Notes under the pieces: generated by a model
Database searches by the model: none
Told to the model about the DNA's origin: nothing
What the model saw: the letters and a program-made list of their open reading frames with translations, nothing else
Assembly: GCF_902833085.1 (NCBI RefSeq)
Contig: NZ_CADFEB010000013.1
Location: 1 to 64,000, forward strand
Source: Burkholderia ubonensis
Lineage (GTDB): Bacteria > Pseudomonadota > Gammaproteobacteria > Burkholderiales > Burkholderiaceae
Reading direction: 5' to 3'
DNA: 64,000 nucleotides
In this document: positions 1 through 10,423 of the stretch, in pieces
Layout: each line of letters begins with the position of its first letter
How positions within the stretch are numbered: the first letter of the stretch is position 1
Program-made: the position numbers and the translations under genes

Positions 1-124
1 GGTCGACGGCGTGTTCACGACGGTGCAGGACGTCGCGCAGACGGTGCTGTTCCTGTCGGCGTTCCCGAGCGCCGCGCTGACCGGCCAGTCCGTCGTCGTC
101 AGCCACGGCTGGTTCATGCAGTAA
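1..124 (+). CDS. hbdH: D-3-hydroxybutyrate dehydrogenase, C-terminal 40 residues
   Basis: This is the 3' end of a gene whose start lies before the window; the visible reading frame begins at base 2 and stops with TAA at 122-124. The last residues include ALTGQ, VVVSHG and WFMQ, the characteristic C-terminus of short-chain dehydrogenases of the D-3-hydroxybutyrate dehydrogenase type. That enzyme interconverts 3-hydroxybutyrate and acetoacetate with NAD in polyhydroxybutyrate turnover. The cofactor motif and the catalytic Ser-Tyr-Lys are outside the window, so the call rests on the tail alone. It converges with tyrB and shares a bidirectional hairpin terminator with it. Confidence 0.75.
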   Translation, partial: VDGVFTTVQDVAQTVLFLSAFPSAALTGQSVVVSHGWFMQ

Positions 125-134
125 GCCGCAAAAG

Positions 135-161
135 AAAACGCGCTCCGGGGAGCGCGTTTTT
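135..161. terminator. bidirectional rho-independent terminator
   Basis: A 12-bp perfect stem (135-146 with 149-160) has a 2-base loop, A residues on the left and a T run on the right. It sits between two convergent genes and can end transcripts from both the hydroxybutyrate dehydrogenase (+) and tyrB (-). Confidence 0.85.
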
Positions 162-209
162 CACGTCGGCGGGACGGCACCGAAAGATGCCGTCCTGCGT
201 GCCGGCGAG

Positions 210-1409
210 TTACTTCAGGACGGCCGCGACCGCGTTGGCGACGACGTCGAGGTTGCGCGTGTTCAGCGCGGCGACGCAGATCCGGCCCGTGCCGACCGCG
301 TAGATGCCGAACTCGTCGCGCAGACGGTCGACTTGTGCCGACGTCAGGCCCGAGTACGAGAACATCCCGCGTTGCGCATTGATGAAGCTGAAGTCGCGGT
401 CGACGCCGCTCGCCTTCAGGCGCTCGACGAGACCATTGCGCATCGCGCGGATGCGGTCGCGCATTTCGCCGAGCTCCTGCACCCACGATGCGTGCAGTTC
501 CGGCGACGCGAGCACCGCGGCAACCACCGCGCCACCGTGCGTCGGCGGGTTCGAGTAGTTCGTGCGGATCACGCGCTTGAGCTGCGACAGCACGCGCGCG
601 CCTTCGTCCTTGCTCGACGTGATGATCGACAGCGCGCCGACACGCTCGCCATACAGCGAGAACGACTTCGAGAACGACGACGACACGAATGCGTTCAGGT
701 CGGCTGCGGCGAACAGTCGCACGGCGGCCGCATCGGCGTCGATGCTGTCGCCGAAGCCCTGGTATGCGATATCGAGGAACGGCACGAGGTTGCGCGCCTT
801 GACGACGTCGACGACCTGCTGCCATTGCGCGTCGTTCAGGTCCACGCCGGTCGGGTTGTGGCAGCACGCGTGCAGCACGACGATCGTGCCCGGCTCATAG
901 CCGTTCAGCGCCGACAGCATGCCTTCGAAGTTCACGCCGTTGGTCTTCGCGTCGTAGTACGGGTAAGCGACGACTTCGAAGCCGGCCGCTTCGAACAGTG
1001 CGCGGTGGTTTTCCCAGCTCGGATCGCTGATCGCGACCTTCGCGTTCGGGTTCAGCGTGCGCAGGAAATCGGCGCCGATCTTCAGCGCGCCCGTGCCGCC
1101 CAGCGCCTGCGCCGTCACCACGCGACCCGCGGCGATCAGCGGCGAATCGTTGCCGAGCAGCAGCTTCTGCACGGCGGCGTCGTACGCGGCGATGCCGTCG
1201 ATCGGCAGGTAGCCGCGCGGCAGGCCGGCGTCGACGCGTGCCTTCTCCGCTTCACGGACCGCGCGCAGCAGCGGAATCTTGCCTTCCTCGTTCGTGTAGA
1301 CGCCGACGCCGAGATTGACCTTGGTCGAGCGGGTATCGGCGTTGAAGGCTTCGTTCAGGCCCAGGATCGGGTCGCGGGGAGCAAGCTGGACAGCGGAGAA
1401 GAGCGACAT
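210..1409 (-). CDS. tyrB: aromatic amino acid aminotransferase (class I, PLP-dependent)
   Basis: This 399-residue protein is full length for the aspartate/aromatic aminotransferase Ia family. It transfers the amino group of Tyr, Phe or Asp to 2-oxoglutarate in the cytoplasm. The landmarks are visible: HNPTG at 184-188, Asp213 and Tyr216 near the cofactor ring, the PLP-binding Lys248 in SSSFSKSFSLYGERVGA, and Arg256 for the phosphate. The substrate arginine lies near the C-terminus in the NAQRGMFS segment. The ATG is at 1407-1409 and the gene is divergent from uvrB. The TyrB or AspC preference cannot be fixed from sequence; TyrB is the usual name for this Burkholderia branch. Confidence 0.9.
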   Translation of the reverse strand: MSLFSAVQLAPRDPILGLNEAFNADTRSTKVNLGVGVYTNEEGKIPLLRAVREAEKARVDAGLPRGYLPIDGIAAYDAAVQKLLLGNDSPLIAAGRVVTAQALGGTGALKIGADFLRTLNPNAKVAISDPSWENHRALFEAAGFEVVAYPYYDAKTNGVNFEGMLSALNGYEPGTIVVLHACCHNPTGVDLNDAQWQQVVDVVKARNLVPFLDIAYQGFGDSIDADAAAVRLFAAADLNAFVSSSFSKSFSLYGERVGALSIITSSKDEGARVLSQLKRVIRTNYSNPPTHGGAVVAAVLASPELHASWVQELGEMRDRIRAMRNGLVERLKASGVDRDFSFINAQRGMFSYSGLTSAQVDRLRDEFGIYAVGTGRICVAALNTRNLDVVANAVAAVLK

Positions 1410-1618
1410 GATGGTTCGGCAGTAGTGAAAAGAGGGTCAGGCTTTCATCGGGCGGGGGCGCGGCAGGCCGCGCGCGGACGGGCACGACGCCGAAAGCGCA
1501 GCAGTTCGACATTGTAGCGAATTCGCGGCTTTTTTTCGCATCGTGACGCGTCGATCGCCAATCGGCGGCCGTCCGCGCGCGTCAGGAGCCGACAGCAGTC
1601 CGGCCGTCCGCGAAGCGC

Positions 1619-1624
1619 TAGAAT
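1619..1624 (+). promoter_or_regulatory. possible -10 box for uvrB
   Basis: TAGAAT lies about 30 bases before the uvrB ATG in the short region divergent from tyrB. No convincing -35 hexamer or LexA box was seen, so this is only a weak promoter call. Confidence 0.3.
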
Positions 1625-1654
1625 GCTCTTTTGTCCTGGTCCCGGCCGCATTCC

Positions 1655-3745
<2,091 letters not shown>

Positions 3746-3824
3746 ATCTCTCCAACTGTTGCCAAAGACGGCCGGTAACCTGCCTGTAAGCCTTGTCGTA
3801 TCAGGGTTTTACGCGGTTGCCGGT

Positions 3825-3880
3825 TTGTCCCCGTGCGCGTTCGGTGCTAAACTTCGCCATTATTGAGAATTGTTCGCATT
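3825..3880 (+). promoter_or_regulatory. ftr promoter with Fur box
   Basis: A good sigma-70 promoter (TTGTCC at 3825-3830, 17-base spacer, TAAACT at 3848-3853) is followed directly by a Fur-box-like 19-mer at 3862-3880. Its core TGAGAATTGTTCGCA matches TGATAATNATTATCA at 10 of 14 informative positions. A repressor bound there would cover the transcription start, which fits iron-repressed control of ftrABCD. Confidence 0.65.
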
Positions 3881-3964
3881 AACGTTCTTCATTGCGTTAG
3901 TGTTTGTGGGTGGGTCGCCCAGCCGGGCGGCCGCACTTGTGTCAGATAAAAACAAGGAGTGTCC

Positions 3965-4516
3965 ATGTTGGGTTCTTCGTTCATCCGCACTTCGGTTGCG
4001 GTAGCGGCGGCGCTGGCCGCCATGTCGGCATCCGCCGCCGAATATCCGATCGGCAAGCAGCAGATCCAGGGCGGGATGGAAATCGGCGCGGTTTACCTGC
4101 AGCCGATCACGATGGATCCGGAAGGGATGATGCGCAAGGCATCGGATTCGGACATCCACCTCGAGGCCGACATCCACGCGGTCAAGAACAACCCGACCGG
4201 TTTCGCCGAAGGCGACTGGATGCCGTACCTGCAGGTCACCTACAAGCTGACGAAGCAGGGCGATGCGAAGTGGAAGGCGGAAGGCGACCTGATGGGCATG
4301 GTCGCGAGCGACGGCCCGCACTACGGCGACAACGTGAAGCTGAACGGCCCGGGCAAGTACCACCTGACGATGGTCGTCAAGGCGCCGATGCAGACGGGCC
4401 ACATGGCCTTCGGCCGCCACGTCGACAAGGAAACCGGCGTGGGCCAGTGGTTCAAGCCCGTCACGCTCGAATACGACTTCCCGTTCGCCGGCATCGGCAA
4501 GAAGGGCGGTTACTGA
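3965..4516 (+). CDS. ftrA: periplasmic ferrous-iron-binding protein FtrA (P19/Tp34 family)
   Basis: This 183-residue protein has an export signal peptide ending near ASAAEY. The mature part matches the P19/Tp34 family of periplasmic metal-binding proteins; candidate ligands are visible in MEIGAVY, DIHLEADIHA and TGHMAFGRH. In FtrABCD systems (known from Bordetella, Brucella and Burkholderia) this protein binds Fe(II), possibly with copper, and hands iron to the permease. The ATG at 3965 follows AAGGAG with a 5-base gap; a GTG six bases upstream overlaps that ribosome site and was rejected. It is first in the ftrA-ftrB-ftrC-ftrD operon, behind a Fur box. Confidence 0.9.
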   Translation: MLGSSFIRTSVAVAAALAAMSASAAEYPIGKQQIQGGMEIGAVYLQPITMDPEGMMRKASDSDIHLEADIHAVKNNPTGFAEGDWMPYLQVTYKLTKQGDAKWKAEGDLMGMVASDGPHYGDNVKLNGPGKYHLTMVVKAPMQTGHMAFGRHVDKETGVGQWFKPVTLEYDFPFAGIGKKGGY

Positions 4517-4572
4517 TCGGTGGCATAACGGACGGCGCGCCTCGGGCGCGCCGTCGTCGTAGAGAAACCAGA

Positions 4573-4905
4573 ATGAAATTCCCCCAGAAATTCGTCGTCG
4601 CGGCCGCCGCGCTGTTGCTCGCCGGCGCCGCGCAGGCCGCCGATCTGCCGACGTTCAAGCTCGAAATGGCGGACGGCAAGCTGAATCCGGCACGCATCGA
4701 GGTGCCGGCCGGCCAGCGCTTCAAGATCGAGATCAGGAACACCGGCAAGGGCGCCGCCGAATTCGAAAGCGTGCAGTTGCGCAAGGAGAAGGTGCTCGCG
4801 CCGGGCGCCGACTCGTTCGTGGTCGTCGCGCCGCTTTCGCCGGGCGAATACAAGTTTTTCGACGATTTCCACCAGCAGGCGCAGGGCGTGATCGTCGCGA
4901 AGTAA
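4573..4905 (+). CDS. ftrB: periplasmic cupredoxin-domain protein FtrB
   Basis: This 110-residue exported protein (signal peptide cut after AAQAA) consists of one cupredoxin-type domain, as found in the FtrB component and in EfeO-like proteins. The family is thought to oxidise or shuttle Fe(II) beside the permease. The sequence keeps the beta-sandwich outline (RIEVPAGQRFKIEIRN, then PLSPGEYKFFDDFH) but has only one His, in DDFHQQ, and no Cys, so a classical type 1 blue copper site is not present. It lies 56 bases after ftrA and 55 before ftrC. Confidence 0.85.
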   Translation: MKFPQKFVVAAAALLLAGAAQAADLPTFKLEMADGKLNPARIEVPAGQRFKIEIRNTGKGAAEFESVQLRKEKVLAPGADSFVVVAPLSPGEYKFFDDFHQQAQGVIVAK

Positions 4906-4960
4906 TGCAGTTTTGTCTGCATGCGGGCGTTTGAGTGTCCCGCATGTCAGGGAGGTATCG

Positions 4961-5803
4961 ATGGGTCAGATCTTGTTCATCGTCTGGCGGGAGAGCGTCG
5001 AGGCGCTGCTCGTCGTCGGCATTCTCTATGCGTGGCTGAAGAACGGCGACGACGACGCGCGTCGCGGTATTCCGTATCTGTGGACGGGCGTCGCGGTCGG
5101 GCTACTGATGGCCGTCGGGCTCGGCGCCGCGCTCGTCGGATTCACCGAAGTGCTGTCCGGCGACGCGCAGGACTATTTCCAGACGGCGATGGTGCTCATC
5201 GCGTGCGTGCTGATCGTGCAGATGGTGCTGTGGATGCGCCAGCACGGCCGCACGCTGAAGCGCGACATGGAGCAGTCGCTGCAGCAGAGCACGCGCGATT
5301 CGAACTGGTGGGGCGTCGCGGTGCTGGTCGCGCTCGCGATCGCGCGCGAAGGCAGCGAAACGGTGATTTTCCTGTACGGCCTCGGGTTCGGCCAGTCGGG
5401 CCATGTCGACGGCAGCCAGATGCTCGCGGTCGTGATCGGTCTCGGTCTCGCGTTCCTGACGTTCTATCTGCTGCAGCTCGGCGGCAAGTACTTCTCGTGG
5501 CGGCATTTCTTCCGCGTCACTGAAGTGATGCTGCTGCTCCTCGGCGCGGGCCTGTTCCAGACCGGCGTCGACAAGCTGATCGACAAGGAAATCCTGCCGC
5601 TCGGCATGTCGCAGGTGTGGGATACGTCGGCCATCCTCGACGATTCCGGCACGTTCGGTTCGCTGGTCGCGACGCTGACCGGCTATCGCGCGCATCCGGC
5701 GCTGATGAACCTGATCGCGTACGCGGTGTACTGGGCGGTCGTCTGGCTGCTGCTCAAGCGCGCGAGCCGGCGTCCGGCCGCGGCCGCGGGGCGCGCCGCA
5801 TGA
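4961..5803 (+). CDS. ftrC: FTR1-family iron permease FtrC
   Basis: This 280-residue inner-membrane protein has about seven hydrophobic segments. It carries both REXXE motifs of the Ftr1/EfeU family: R10-E11-x-x-E14 and R129-E130-x-x-E133, which coordinate iron during transport. The ATG at 4961 follows GGAGG at close distance; an in-frame upstream start at 4913 lacks a ribosome site. The stop codon overlaps the ftrD start (ATGA), so the two are translationally coupled. It should move iron delivered by FtrA and FtrB into the cytoplasm. Confidence 0.93.
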   Translation: MGQILFIVWRESVEALLVVGILYAWLKNGDDDARRGIPYLWTGVAVGLLMAVGLGAALVGFTEVLSGDAQDYFQTAMVLIACVLIVQMVLWMRQHGRTLKRDMEQSLQQSTRDSNWWGVAVLVALAIAREGSETVIFLYGLGFGQSGHVDGSQMLAVVIGLGLAFLTFYLLQLGGKYFSWRHFFRVTEVMLLLLGAGLFQTGVDKLIDKEILPLGMSQVWDTSAILDDSGTFGSLVATLTGYRAHPALMNLIAYAVYWAVVWLLLKRASRRPAAAAGRAA

Positions 5804-7206
5804 GTACCGTCGCCGGCGCAAGACCGGGCTGGCTCGCCCGGGCCGGCCAATGGATGCAGCGTCACGGCGCGCTGATCCGCGGCGTTCAGTGGGGCGTCGT
5901 GGCCGTCTATGCGTTTCTGATTCTCGTGCCGGCGATCCTGCCGCTGCCGGACGATTCCGCGCATCTTTGGAGCAACCTCACGCTCATCGCGCAATTCGTG
6001 TTCTGGGGCATCTGGTGGCCGTTCGTGCTGCTGTCGATGGTGATGCTCGGCCGCGTCTGGTGCGGCGTGCTGTGTCCGGAGGGCGCGCTCACCGAATACG
6101 CGAGCAAGTTCGGCCGCGGCGGCGCGATTCCGCGCTGGGTGCGGTGGGGCGGCTGGCCGTTCGTCGCGTTCGGGCTCACGACGATCTACGGGCAGATGGT
6201 CAGCGTGTACCAGTATCCGCTGGCGGTGCTGTTCGTGCTCGGCGGCTCGACCGTCGGCGCAATCGTGATCGGCGTGCTGTACGGCCGCGAGAAGCGCGTG
6301 TGGTGCAAGTACCTGTGCCCGGTCAACGGCGTGTTCGGGCTGCTCGCGCGGCTCGCGCCGATGCGCTACAAGGTCGACGAGGACGCATGGCGCCGTTCGT
6401 ACAAGAACGGCGAGCACGGGCATCGCGTGATTCCGATCAATTGCGCGCCGCTCGTGCCGTTGCGCAACATGAAGGGCGCGGCTGCATGCCATATGTGCGG
6501 CCGCTGCAGCGGGCACCGCGACGCGATCTCGCTGTCGTGGCGCTCGCCGTCCGACGAGGTCGTGAAGCTCGGCGCGCAGCAGGCGAATCCGTGGGACACC
6601 GCGCTGATCCTGTACGGCCTGCTCGGCGTCGCGATCGGCGCGTTCCACTGGACCGTCAGCCCATGGTTCGTGCAGATCAAGCAATGGCTCGCGGGCTGGC
6701 TGATCGATCGCGACATCACGTGGCCGCTCGAAACCAATGCGCCGTGGTTCCTGCTCACGCATTATCCGGATCGCAACGACGTATTCTCGTGGCTCGACGG
6801 TGGGCTTATCGTCAGCTACATCGTCGGCACGGGGCTCGTGTACGGCACGGCGCTGCTCGTCGTGCTGGCCTGCGCGGCGCTGATGCTCGGCCGCTTCGAT
6901 CGCGTGCGGGTTCACCATCTCGCGCAGTCGCTGATTCCGATCGCGGGTGCGGGCGTGTTCCTCGGCCTGTCGGCGACGACGCTGTCGCTGCTGCGTGCCG
7001 AACACGTGCCGCTCGGCTGGGCGTCGGACGTGCGCATCGCGATCCTGGTCGCGGCAAACGCATGGAGCGCGTGGCTGGCGTGGCAGGTGACGGGGCGTTA
7101 TGCGGCCTGGCCGCGCCGCGTGGCGGCATTCGCATGGTTTGCCGTTGCGCTCGCCGTCATCGACAGCGCGTGGTGGCTGATGTTCTGGGGCTTCGCGAGT
7201 TTCTGA
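5800..7206 (+). CDS. ftrD: polyferredoxin-like membrane electron carrier FtrD
   Basis: This 468-residue NapH/CcoG-like membrane protein is the fourth FtrABCD component. Cysteine pairs occur at WCGVLCP (C88, C92) and CKYLCP (C169, C173), with a further cluster at C215, C230, C233 and C236 that could carry Fe-S centres. At least six hydrophobic segments follow. It is proposed to re-reduce iron or accept electrons from the periplasmic oxidation step. The start codon overlaps the ftrC stop by four bases, and a strong terminator follows. Confidence 0.9.
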   Translation: MSTVAGARPGWLARAGQWMQRHGALIRGVQWGVVAVYAFLILVPAILPLPDDSAHLWSNLTLIAQFVFWGIWWPFVLLSMVMLGRVWCGVLCPEGALTEYASKFGRGGAIPRWVRWGGWPFVAFGLTTIYGQMVSVYQYPLAVLFVLGGSTVGAIVIGVLYGREKRVWCKYLCPVNGVFGLLARLAPMRYKVDEDAWRRSYKNGEHGHRVIPINCAPLVPLRNMKGAAACHMCGRCSGHRDAISLSWRSPSDEVVKLGAQQANPWDTALILYGLLGVAIGAFHWTVSPWFVQIKQWLAGWLIDRDITWPLETNAPWFLLTHYPDRNDVFSWLDGGLIVSYIVGTGLVYGTALLVVLACAALMLGRFDRVRVHHLAQSLIPIAGAGVFLGLSATTLSLLRAEHVPLGWASDVRIAILVAANAWSAWLAWQVTGRYAAWPRRVAAFAWFAVALAVIDSAWWLMFWGFASF

Positions 7207-7258
7207 CCGAAGAGGGCGTGTGCGCAGACCACTGCGCCGCACGCCGCGCATGAAATGA

Positions 7259-7297
7259 AAAAGCGACACGTCCTTCGACGTGTCGCTTTTGTTTTTG
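7259..7297 (+). terminator. terminator of the ftrABCD operon
   Basis: A 14-bp perfect stem (7259-7272 with 7277-7290), loop CTTC, is followed by a T-rich tail interrupted by one G. The left arm is A-rich, so it may also stop hemP transcripts arriving from the other side. Confidence 0.85.
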
Positions 7298-7449
7298 CTG
7301 CGAGAACCAAAAAAAGTGGCTTGGCTTGCTGCAACGGCTGCTTGAGTGTGTTTGCACGAAGGGGTCTAGATCTCGCGTGCAAGCCGTTACGCTGGCTAAT
7401 GCCCAACACCTCTCAGGGAGGTGGTCCCCACAATACTCTGTACTGCGTA
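7291..7449 (-). other. 3' untranslated region of hemP with small inverted repeats
   Basis: No protein gene is visible between the ftr terminator and the hemP stop. Two inverted repeats stand out: TTGCACG (7352-7358) with CGTGCAA (7376-7382), and the hairpin ACCTC-TCAG-GGAGGT near 7408-7424. Either could be a structured 3' end of the hemP transcript. Confidence 0.3.
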
Positions 7450-7698
7450 CTACTTCGTCAGGATCAACTTGCCGAGCCGCGTGGCGCGCAACTGATAGGT
7501 TTCCCCGTTGTGCGCGATGCTGACGTGGCTGCGGCCCTGCAGCAACGCGTCGCTGCTGACGACTCGCGTGCCGGCGTCGCGGCTTGCGACGACGGGCTTC
7601 GCCGGCGTCGTGACCGCTGCCGTCTTCTGGCGGCTGCCGCCTGGGGCGCCGGTGGTACGACGCAAGGTCAGCGTGCTCGAGCGAGTGGTGTCGGTCAT
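7450..7698 (-). CDS. hemP: hemin uptake protein HemP/HmuP
   Basis: This 82-residue protein ends in YQLRATRLGKLILTK, the family signature of HemP. Family members are small cytoplasmic proteins required for heme utilisation, acting as co-activators of the heme receptor genes in rhizobia and burkholderias. The N-terminal half is low-complexity (Thr/Ser/Arg rich), typical for Burkholderia versions. It stands alone with its own Fur box 42 bases upstream, so strong iron repression is expected. No heme receptor or transporter genes are in the window. Confidence 0.88.
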   Translation of the reverse strand: MTDTTRSSTLTLRRTTGAPGGSRQKTAAVTTPAKPVVASRDAGTRVVSSDALLQGRSHVSIAHNGETYQLRATRLGKLILTK

Positions 7699-7739
7699 TC
7701 GGTTGATCGGTCAATGTCGATACGATGGAATGAATTCTA

Positions 7740-7758
7740 AATGATAACCATTCCCATT
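7740..7758 (-). promoter_or_regulatory. Fur box of hemP
   Basis: AATGATAACCATTCCCATT contains TGATAACCATTCCCA, which fits TGATAATNATTATCA at 11 of 14 informative positions. A TAGAAT -10 candidate (minus strand, 7733-7738) abuts it, so bound Fur would block the promoter. Confidence 0.75.
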
Positions 7759-7811
7759 TACCAAAACTCTTTATTGATCGAAACCTTGAATCTGATAGGA
7801 CGAATCAAAGA

Positions 7812-7831
7812 GGCGGCCGCATGCGGCCGCC
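7812..7831 (-). terminator. terminator after the DUF1857 gene
   Basis: GGCGGCCGC (7812-7820) pairs with GCGGCCGCC (7823-7831) across a 2-base loop. Read leftward it is followed by the T-rich TCTTTGATT. Confidence 0.6.
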
Positions 7832-7840
7832 GCCCTCGTA

Positions 7841-8323
7841 TCAGTGCAGGGGATCGGGATCCTTGCGTCCCTGCGCGTATTCGCGGATCAGCCGCACGGT
7901 GTCGATATCCGACGTGCGATACGCTTCCTTGACGATCTCGTGGGTCTGCCGCGCGTCTTCGGTGTCGTTGCTGACAGCCAGCGTCGTACGGTACTCGAAA
8001 CGCAGGAAGAGCTGCCGGTCTTCGCGTTCCTCGATCGTCATCGTCAGCGAGCCGCCGATCTCGCCATCCGCCGCGTGGATGTCGTAGCGAACTTGCTGGT
8101 TCGGCGTGAACGTCACGCGGTCACGCACGGTCGCGTTGCCGAAGTGCAGTTCGCGCTCGAGCGTCGTCTCGGTCCGTTCGTGGACGACGCAGCTGTCGAG
8201 ACCGATCACGAACAGTTGCGGCTGCTCGGCGCGCAGCACGAGCCCTTCCCACAGCTGGTCGCGGGTCAGGGTGGGCACGGCCGGATCGTCGGCGTTGATC
8301 TGGATCAGGTGTTCGAAGTTCAA
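7841..8323 (-). CDS. DUF1857 (AtaL-like, SRPBCC-fold) family protein
   Basis: This 160-residue protein starts MNFEHLIQIN and has the family landmarks LTRDQLWEGLVLRAE near the N-terminus and FLRFEYRT in the C-terminal third. The fold is expected to be a START/Bet v1-type hydrophobic pocket, so a lipid or small-molecule binding or cyclase-like role is possible, but no reaction is established. It is cytoplasmic, with no signal peptide. It lies 100 bases downstream of pirin on the same strand and could share its transcript. Its length is normal for the family. Confidence 0.75.
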   Translation of the reverse strand: MNFEHLIQINADDPAVPTLTRDQLWEGLVLRAEQPQLFVIGLDSCVVHERTETTLERELHFGNATVRDRVTFTPNQQVRYDIHAADGEIGGSLTMTIEEREDRQLFLRFEYRTTLAVSNDTEDARQTHEIVKEAYRTSDIDTVRLIREYAQGRKDPDPLH

Positions 8324-8423
8324 GGGGAGGGGTCCTGGTAGTGGCGGGCGCCACGTGGTTCAAGAACCTATTGTGACGCAAATCCCGCGCGATCGCGGTA
8401 CCCGCGTCCCCGAATCGACACGG

Positions 8424-9296
8424 TCAGGATGCAATGCGGCCCATGCGCCCGCTCTGGTAGTCGGCCACGGCCTGCCGGATTTCGTCTTCGGTGCTCATCA
8501 CGAACGGACCGTAGCGCACGACCGGCTCGTTGAGCGGCACGCCGCCGATCAGCAGCAGGTCGAGCGGCTCCGTGCCGGCGGAAAACGTGACCGCGTCGCC
8601 GTCGCAGCGATAGGTGACCATGTGGCGGGCGTCGATTGCCTGCCGGTCCGGTCCATAGAGGCCGGTGCCGGCTATCGGGTACGCGAACACGCGATAGCCG
8701 GCGGGCACCGGCTGAGTGACCGTCGCGCCGGGTTCGAGGGTGAAATGCTGGTAGAGGATCGGCGTGCGCGTCTCGATGGCCGCCTTGACACCGAACGCTT
8801 CGCCGGCGATCACCCGGACGCGTGCGCGGCCGTCCGGCGACGTCGCGGTGGGAATACGGTCGGCCGTGATCTCCTGGTAGCGCGGCGCGATCAGCTTGTC
8901 GCGCCGCGGCAGGTTGACCCACAGCTGGAAGCCGTGCGAGCGGCCGCCGGTGCGGGCGAACGCCGGGTCCGGCATCTCGCTGTGCACGACGCCGGCGCCG
9001 GCCGTCATCCACTGCACGTCGCCCGGGCCGAGCGTGCCCGCGTGACCGGCGGAATCGCGGTGCCGGAAGCGTCCGTCGAGCACGTAGGTCACGGTCTCGA
9101 AGCCGCGATGCGGATGGTCGGGCGCGCCTTTGGCCTCGTCCGGGCCGTAATCGACCGGGCCCATTTCGTCGAGCAGCAGGAACGGATCGAAATCCATCAG
9201 CAGCCGGGTCGGAAACGGCCGGTGGACCACGAAGCCGCCGCCTTCGGTCGTGCGAAGGGCGGGGTAGGTGCGGTCAAGGGAGCGATCGGTCGTCAT
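8424..9296 (-). CDS. pirin family protein
   Basis: This 290-residue bicupin has the pirin metal-site motifs: HPHRGFETVTYVLDG and the HSE of GVVHSEMP, giving His and Glu ligands for Fe(II). Bacterial pirins act as quercetin dioxygenase-like enzymes or as redox-sensitive partners of other proteins; the specific role here is open. The ATG at 9296 is preceded by a GAGG ribosome site; the frame extends 11 codons upstream to 9329 without a comparable site. It is divergent from a LysR regulator, the common arrangement for pirin genes and their regulator. Confidence 0.9.
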   Translation of the reverse strand: MTTDRSLDRTYPALRTTEGGGFVVHRPFPTRLLMDFDPFLLLDEMGPVDYGPDEAKGAPDHPHRGFETVTYVLDGRFRHRDSAGHAGTLGPGDVQWMTAGAGVVHSEMPDPAFARTGGRSHGFQLWVNLPRRDKLIAPRYQEITADRIPTATSPDGRARVRVIAGEAFGVKAAIETRTPILYQHFTLEPGATVTQPVPAGYRVFAYPIAGTGLYGPDRQAIDARHMVTYRCDGDAVTFSAGTEPLDLLLIGGVPLNEPVVRYGPFVMSTEDEIRQAVADYQSGRMGRIAS

Positions 9297-9318
9297 GCGG
9301 CAGGCCTCGGAAAGATGG

Positions 9319-9349
9319 AATAGCGCCATTTTTGAAACGTAGCGCTATT
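9319..9349. promoter_or_regulatory. candidate LysR operator between pirin and lysR
   Basis: AATAGCGC (9319-9326) and GCGCTATT (9342-9349) form a perfect 8-bp inverted repeat with a 15-base spacer. The arms are two helical turns apart. It lies just upstream of the pirin start in the divergent intergenic region, the usual place for a LysR-type site. Confidence 0.45.
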
Positions 9350-9417
9350 ATATTGGGCGGTTTGCCTATTAATTCAGCTCAGTTCGCAATGGATTGTTCT
9401 GGAATTGGAACGATGAC

Positions 9418-10389
9418 ATGAATATCGACGCACATAACCTGAACGACCTGATGTACTTTTCGCAGGTCGTCGAGCACGGCGGCTTCTCGGCGGCCGAACG
9501 TGTGCTGGGGATCTCGAAGTCGCGCCTGTCGCGGCGCCTGACCGAGCTCGAAGCGTCGTTGGGCGTGCGCCTGCTGCAGCGCTCGACCCGCAAGCTGGCG
9601 CTGACCGAGGCGGGCGAGCTGTTCTATCAGCACTGTCAGGCGATGCTCGCAGAAGCGCAGGCCGCGATGAACGCGGTGCAGCAGTTGCGCGCGTCGCCGC
9701 GCGGTTCGGTGCGGGTCAGCGTGCCGGTCACGGTGTCGCAGACGATGCTGTCGCGGATCCTGCCCGAATTCCTGCATCGCTACCCGGAAGTGAAGGTGCA
9801 TGTTCGCGTGACGAATCGCGTGATCGACCTGTTCGAGGATTCGATCGACGTCGCGCTGCGGGTGCGCTCCGAGCCGCCGGAAAACGCGAACATCATCGTG
9901 CGGCCGCTGTGGCGGACCGAACAGATGCTGGTCGGCGCGCCGAGCCTTCTGAGCCAGAACGCGCCGCCGCTCGTGCCGGATGATCTCGCCCATTTCGAGA
10001 CGCTCGATACGCCGAGCGTCGACGGGCGGCACGTGTTCAACCTGATCGCGCCGGACGGGACGAAGCACGTGCACGAACACGATCCGCGCCTCGTGACGGC
10101 CGACCTGATGACGATCCGCGAGGCCGTGCTCGACGGCGTCGGGATCGCGGCGCTGCCGGAGATGATGTATGGCAATGCGCTGCGCGCCGGGCAGCTTTCG
10201 CCGGTGATGCCGGGCTGGACGCTGCCGGTGCCGCAGCTTTATGCGGTGTTCGTGTCACGGCAGGGGATGCCGCCCGCGGTGCGCTCGTTCGTCGACTACC
10301 TGGTCGAGAAGCTCGACCACGGCAAATACCAGCAGCCGGGCTGCCCGGAGCGGGCGAAACAGATGGCCGAGGATGCGTCGGCCGCGTGA
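9418..10389 (+). CDS. LysR-family transcriptional regulator
   Basis: This 323-residue protein has the LysR layout: a winged helix-turn-helix in the first 65 residues (LMYFSQVVEHGGFSAAERVL, then SRLSRRLTELEASLGVRLLQR) and a periplasmic-binding-protein-like effector domain. The effector is unknown. The ATG at 9418 starts the conserved N-terminus (MNIDAHNLNDL); an upstream ATG at 9394 would add eight residues. It is divergent from pirin and probably controls it; LysR partners of pirin in Burkholderia act in quinone or oxidative stress responses, which is inference here. Confidence 0.9.
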   Translation: MNIDAHNLNDLMYFSQVVEHGGFSAAERVLGISKSRLSRRLTELEASLGVRLLQRSTRKLALTEAGELFYQHCQAMLAEAQAAMNAVQQLRASPRGSVRVSVPVTVSQTMLSRILPEFLHRYPEVKVHVRVTNRVIDLFEDSIDVALRVRSEPPENANIIVRPLWRTEQMLVGAPSLLSQNAPPLVPDDLAHFETLDTPSVDGRHVFNLIAPDGTKHVHEHDPRLVTADLMTIREAVLDGVGIAALPEMMYGNALRAGQLSPVMPGWTLPVPQLYAVFVSRQGMPPAVRSFVDYLVEKLDHGKYQQPGCPERAKQMAEDASAA

Positions 10390-10423
10390 CACGGACCTTC
10401 AAGCACTGCAAATTTGTTTTGTC

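Noticed and set aside
3769..3823. Terminator for uvrB from CCGGTAACC pairing with GGTTGCCGG
   Set aside because: The arms are imperfect, the loop is long and no T run follows.
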